From: Campylobacterota bacterium
Lineage (GTDB): Bacteria; Campylobacterota; Campylobacteria; Campylobacterales; Sulfurovaceae
Reading direction: 5' to 3'
Assembly: GCA_003646505.1 (NCBI GenBank)
Contig: QMKT01000119.1
Coordinates: forward strand, 1-5,984
Length of the DNA stretch: 5,984 nucleotides
How positions within the stretch are numbered: position 1 is the stretch's first letter; every line of letters starts with the position of its first letter. The position numbers and the translations under genes were made by a program. Below, piece after piece: positions 4,487 through 5,984 of the stretch. Below the pieces are notes generated by a model, which did no database searches, had not been told where the DNA came from, and saw only the letters and a list, made by a program, of their open reading frames with translations.

Positions 4487-4650
4487 TGGCAAAAGGTAGA
4501 ACTAAAAAGAAAGGTAATAAGATTTGTGCAGCAGGTATTGCTTGGGCAAAGAGAACCTTTGATACATATCCGTCAGCGTATGCGAATATGGCAGCGAGTA
4601 AATATTGTAAAGACCCTAACTATGCAAAGGGTGCTAAAGGAAAAAAGTAA
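4486..4650 (+). CDS. Small basic phage protein with YPSAYAN motif (54 aa)
   Basis: The ATG shares its A with the preceding TAA, and the frame runs to a TAA that again shares its A with the next ATG. The sequence begins with a basic tail (K-G-R-T-K-K-K-G-N-K), then I-C-A-A-G-I-A-W-A-K (13-22), Y-P-S-A-Y-A-N-M-A-A-S-K-Y-C-K (28-42) and ends K-G-A-K-G-K-K. The PSAYAN-x-x-A-x-K-x-C-K pattern, with one Cys on each side, resembles short proteins I remember from phages and large algal viruses; their function is not known to me. Two cysteines (14, 41) could pair or bind metal. A longer frame at 4526-4711 in another phase is a shadow of this gene and the next. Confidence 0.78.
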   Translation: MAKGRTKKKGNKICAAGIAWAKRTFDTYPSAYANMAASKYCKDPNYAKGAKGKK

Positions 4651-4766
4651 TGGATGCAAAAAAATTAAGAGAGATTTCGAGTCAACTAAAAAAAGCATCT
4701 GCTATGCATAAAGCTCAGGCAGGTAAGATTGACCGCCTCATCAAATCAATGAAGAAAAAGAAATGA
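4650..4766 (+). CDS. Very small lysine-rich helical protein (38 aa)
   Basis: It starts in a TAATG overlap and ends in an ATGA overlap with the next gene, which supports coding despite the short length. The peptide (MDAKKLREISSQLKKASAMH to residue 20, then K-A-Q-A-G-K-I-D-R-L-I-K-S-M-K-K-K-K) looks like one amphipathic basic helix with heptad-like Leu/Ile spacing (L6, I9, L13, I28, L31, I32). The K-A-Q-A-G segment is shared, as an exact 15-bp DNA repeat, with the gene at 5145. Function unknown; nucleic-acid or virion binding is possible from charge alone. Confidence 0.68.
   Translation: MDAKKLREISSQLKKASAMHKAQAGKIDRLIKSMKKKK
4709..4723 (+). repeat. 15-bp direct repeat, copy 1 (KAQAG-coding)
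   Basis: TAAAGCTCAGGCAGG is identical to 5219-5233, 510 bp away. In both genes it is read in the same phase as K-A-Q-A-G. Confidence 0.6.
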
Positions 4767-4876
4767 GTAAGCTAAGTAAAAAACAACGCAAAATTGCAAG
4801 AGCTGCTATGCCTTTTGATAAAATTACAAAAGCAGACTTTGATGCTCTGAAAAAAAGAAAAAAGAAAAAGTTATGA
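4763..4876 (+). CDS. Very small basic protein, LSKKQRKIA type (37 aa)
   Basis: It overlaps the previous and next genes by 4 nt each (ATGA). The sequence has a conserved-looking core L-S-K-K-Q-R-K-I-A-R-A-A (4-15) followed by P-F-D-K-I-T-K-A-D-F-D-A-L (17-29) and a run of Lys/Arg at the end. Short proteins with an L-[ST]-x-K-Q-x-K-I-A-x-A-A ... K-I-[TD]-x-x-D-F core are familiar to me from phage genomes without assigned function. Lys and Arg make up over 40 percent of residues. Function unknown. Confidence 0.7.
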   Translation: MSKLSKKQRKIARAAMPFDKITKADFDALKKRKKKKL

Positions 4877-5127
4877 GTTGTAAGGGTTTGAAAAATTCAG
4901 CACTAAGAAAGTGCATGAAGAAATATGTAAAAGAATCTAAAAGAAGGTTTCCTACTTTTAATCAAGAACAAGATACTGTTATTACCACAAACAGTTCAAG
5001 ACCAAATATCGCAAAGGCTCGTCAAAATATGAAACTTGAGGTATACGGACAAGGTAGGGGAGAATCTAGCAATTCTTATTATAGTGACGGAAGCTATACC
5101 GCTAGAAATAAAGTCAAAAAAAAATAA
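4873..5127 (+). CDS. Small basic protein of unknown function (84 aa)
   Basis: It starts inside the previous stop (ATGA). The N-terminal part is basic with two cysteines (C3, C14) and a likely helix (residues 6-25, N-S-A-L-R-K-C-M-K-K-Y-V-K-E-S-K-R-R). The middle and C-terminal parts are polar and rich in Ser, Asn, Tyr and Gly (E-S-S-N-S-Y-Y-S-D-G-S-Y), probably flexible, ending in a Lys cluster. I recognise no family. It is the last gene before the only gap (17 nt, A-rich) in an otherwise overlapping series. Confidence 0.75.
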   Translation: MSCKGLKNSALRKCMKKYVKESKRRFPTFNQEQDTVITTNSSRPNIAKARQNMKLEVYGQGRGESSNSYYSDGSYTARNKVKKK

Positions 5128-5144
5128 TCAAAAAAAAATAAGTT

Positions 5145-5306
5145 ATGCCAACAGTAAAATATATGTGTAGCGATAGCGGCAAAATGAAAACTAAAAAGTT
5201 TCCATACACCGCTACAGGTAAAGCTCAGGCAGGAGCCTTTGCTAAACTCATGAACGGCTCAATGAAAAACAATCCGGGATACGGAATGGAAAAGAAGTCG
5301 TACTAA
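5145..5306 (+). CDS. Small phage protein with FPYT-x-x-GKA motif (53 aa)
   Basis: It starts 17 nt after the previous stop, behind an A-rich leader without a Shine-Dalgarno sequence, and ends in a TAATG overlap. Residues 19-31 read F-P-Y-T-A-T-G-K-A-Q-A-G-A; short phage proteins with K-F-P-Y-T-x-x-G-x-A-x-A are familiar to me but have no known function. One cysteine (C8) lies in an N-terminal Y-M-C-S-D-S-G segment. The second half forms a short helix and a Gly/Asn-rich tail. Its K-A-Q-A-G core is shared with the 38-aa gene at 4650. Confidence 0.75.
   Translation: MPTVKYMCSDSGKMKTKKFPYTATGKAQAGAFAKLMNGSMKNNPGYGMEKKSY
5219..5233 (+). repeat. 15-bp direct repeat, copy 2 (KAQAG-coding)
   Basis: Second copy of TAAAGCTCAGGCAGG, in the gene at 5145. 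The protein similarity continues weakly downstream in both genes (x-[IF]-x-[RK]-L-[IM] ... S-M-K). Confidence 0.6.
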
Positions 5307-5560
5307 TGGGTGAGCTTAAAAAATGGCGAGAGGAGAAGTGGGTCCGCATAGGACTTGATGGCTCTATCAAAGGTGCTTGTGGAACAAGCAAGGATAAGAA
5401 GAACCCGGACCGTTGTTTGCCATACAAGAAAGCTATCTCAATGACAAAAGCTGAACGAGCAAAGACTGCTCGTAAAAAGAAACGTGAAGGTGCAAAAGGC
5501 AAAACCGTTGTAGCCAACACAAAAGCAGGAAGAGTAACAAAACGATTTACTAAAAGATAA
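5306..5560 (+). CDS. DUF5872-like small basic protein (84 aa)
   Basis: The N-terminus L-K-K-W-R-E-E-K-W-V-R-I-G (4-16) and the following G-A-C-G-T-S-K (23-29), P-D-R-C-L-P (34-39) and A-K-T-A-R-K-K-K-R-E-G-A-K-G-K (52-66) fit a widespread family of short virus and phage proteins that I remember under the label DUF5872; that label is from memory. Members share L-x-x-W-x-x-E-K-W, an R-x-L-P segment and a basic T-[AR]-x-K-[KR] stretch. C25 and C37 may form a metal or disulfide pair. Function is unknown. It has TAATG overlaps on both sides. The long opposite-strand frame at 5248-5733 is a shadow of this gene and the next. Confidence 0.85.
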   Translation: MGELKKWREEKWVRIGLDGSIKGACGTSKDKKNPDRCLPYKKAISMTKAERAKTARKKKREGAKGKTVVANTKAGRVTKRFTKR

Positions 5561-5850
5561 TGGCTGATAAGAGTAAAATGAAATGCAACAAAGTAGTTGC
5601 ATCCGATAGAGCAGGAAAGAAGAGAATGGTAAAAGCCTGTGAAGGTGGTAAAGAAAAACTCATTCACTTTGGTGCTAAAGGATATGGTCATAATTACTCT
5701 GCTGCAGCTCGTAAATCTTTTAGAGCTCGACACAAGTGTGGGACAGCTAAGTCTAAACTGACTGCTAGATATTGGGCGTGTAAAAACTTGTGGGCAGGAA
5801 AGGGTGGCTCTACAAAGTCAAGTCCAAAAAACAGGAAAGGAAAATATTAG
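5560..5850 (+). CDS. Small basic protein with HFGAKGY and RARHKC motifs (96 aa)
   Basis: Key blocks are V-K-A-C-E-G-G-K-E-K-L-I-H-F-G-A-K-G-Y-G (24-43), R-K-S-F-R-A-R-H-K-C (51-60) and K-L-T-A-R-Y-W-A-C-K-N-L-W (66-78), with a flexible Gly/Ser/Lys tail (80-96). The pattern F-G-A-x-G-Y ... R-x-R-H ... T-A-x-[YF]-W-x-x-x-x-L-W is shared with small proteins of tailed phages and large DNA viruses, possibly Pfam DUF5754 by memory; not confirmed. Four cysteines (9, 27, 60, 74) and three histidines (36, 44, 58) could bind zinc. Charge and conserved aromatic residues would suit DNA binding. It begins in a TAATG overlap and its stop abuts the next promoter. Confidence 0.85.
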   Translation: MADKSKMKCNKVVASDRAGKKRMVKACEGGKEKLIHFGAKGYGHNYSAAARKSFRARHKCGTAKSKLTARYWACKNLWAGKGGSTKSSPKNRKGKY

Positions 5851-5858
5851 TATCTTTG
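5851..5858 (+). promoter_or_regulatory. -7 promoter box abutting the 5863 start codon
   Basis: TATCTTTG, an exact TAnnTTTG match, starts one base after the previous stop codon and ends 4 nt before the ATG at 5863. With a start site 3-6 nt after the box, transcription would begin at or next to the ATG, giving a leaderless or almost leaderless mRNA. The decamer is the same as at 951-960. Confidence 0.6.
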
Positions 5859-5862
5859 TACC

Positions 5863-5984
5863 ATGGCTAAAAAAGCAGACATCGAAATAAAAAAAGGCAA
5901 TGCAGGTAAGTTTACTGCATGGGCAAAAAAGAATATGCCGGGCAAATCGGTATGTGCTGCTGCATCTGCAGTAATGAAAAGTAA
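5863..5984 (+). CDS. Small basic phage protein, N-terminal part (partial)
   Basis: The ATG at 5863 opens a frame of 40 codons that runs off the right edge. The sequence has a basic N-terminus (M-A-K-K-A-D-I-E-I-K-K-G), then G-K-F-T-A-W-A-K-K-N-M-P-G-K-S-V-C-A-A-A-S-A-V-M-K. Small phage proteins with G-K-F-T-x-[WY]-x-x ... V-x-x-A-x-x-x-x-x-x-K and a following A-x-F-A-x-N tail are familiar to me; the tail would lie outside the window. Function unknown. Unlike its neighbours it does not overlap the preceding gene and has its own promoter box. Confidence 0.75.
   Translation, partial: MAKKADIEIKKGNAGKFTAWAKKNMPGKSVCAAASAVMKS

Noticed and set aside
4526..4711. 61-aa plus-strand frame across two micro-genes
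   Set aside because: It is out of phase with the 54-aa and 38-aa genes, which have overlapping junctions and known-looking motifs; this frame has neither.
5248..5733. 161-aa minus-strand frame
   Set aside because: It lies opposite two genes with recognisable family motifs and neat stop-start overlaps; the product is a low-complexity shadow of lysine-rich codons.

Overview
The window looks like part of a tailed-phage (or prophage) genome whose host belongs to the Bacteroidota. The host call rests on promoters. Four plus-strand genes and one minus-strand gene are preceded by exact matches to the Bacteroidota sigma -7 box TAnnTTTG, and almost no start has a Shine-Dalgarno sequence. The phage call rests on content: an ArdC-type antirestriction gene, a tRNA, a divergent GroEL with a separate GroES, a winged-helix gene, and a tightly packed run of tiny lysine-rich proteins of kinds I remember from uncultured marine phages. 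No terminase, capsid, portal or integrase gene is present, so the phage call is an inference.

Layout. Positions 1-442 (minus strand) hold the N-terminal 147 residues of an ArdC-like protein that runs off the left edge. Positions 443-950 hold no convincing gene: a T-rich stretch is followed by a G-rich stretch with short direct and inverted repeats. A self-contained small transcription unit follows, with a promoter at 951, a 67-aa gene at 980-1183 and an intrinsic terminator at 1224-1253. Next comes an AT-rich non-coding stretch with five copies of an 11-bp repeat (1283-1376), then tRNA-Arg(TCT) at 1455-1528 and a -7 box directly after it.

That box starts the chaperonin block: groEL (1572-3188), a small membrane protein (3209-3454), a tiny overlapping ORF (3444-3599) and groES (3541-3798). 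The groES tail overlaps, on the opposite strand, the end of a winged-helix gene that reads leftward from a TTG codon at 4204. The winged-helix gene and the next rightward operon start from two face-to-face -7 boxes that share one palindrome (4226-4243).

The rightward operon (4250-5850) encodes eight small, mostly basic proteins of 37-96 aa. Six of its seven junctions are TAATG or ATGA stop-start overlaps. A further -7 box lies immediately after the last stop, only 4 nt before the ATG of a ninth small gene (5863 onward), so that mRNA may be leaderless.

How the parts may work together (inference): GroEL and GroES could form a phage-specific folding chamber for virion proteins, the winged-helix protein could control the shared promoter and so the small-protein operon, and ArdC could protect incoming DNA from host restriction. 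None of this can be proved from sequence alone.
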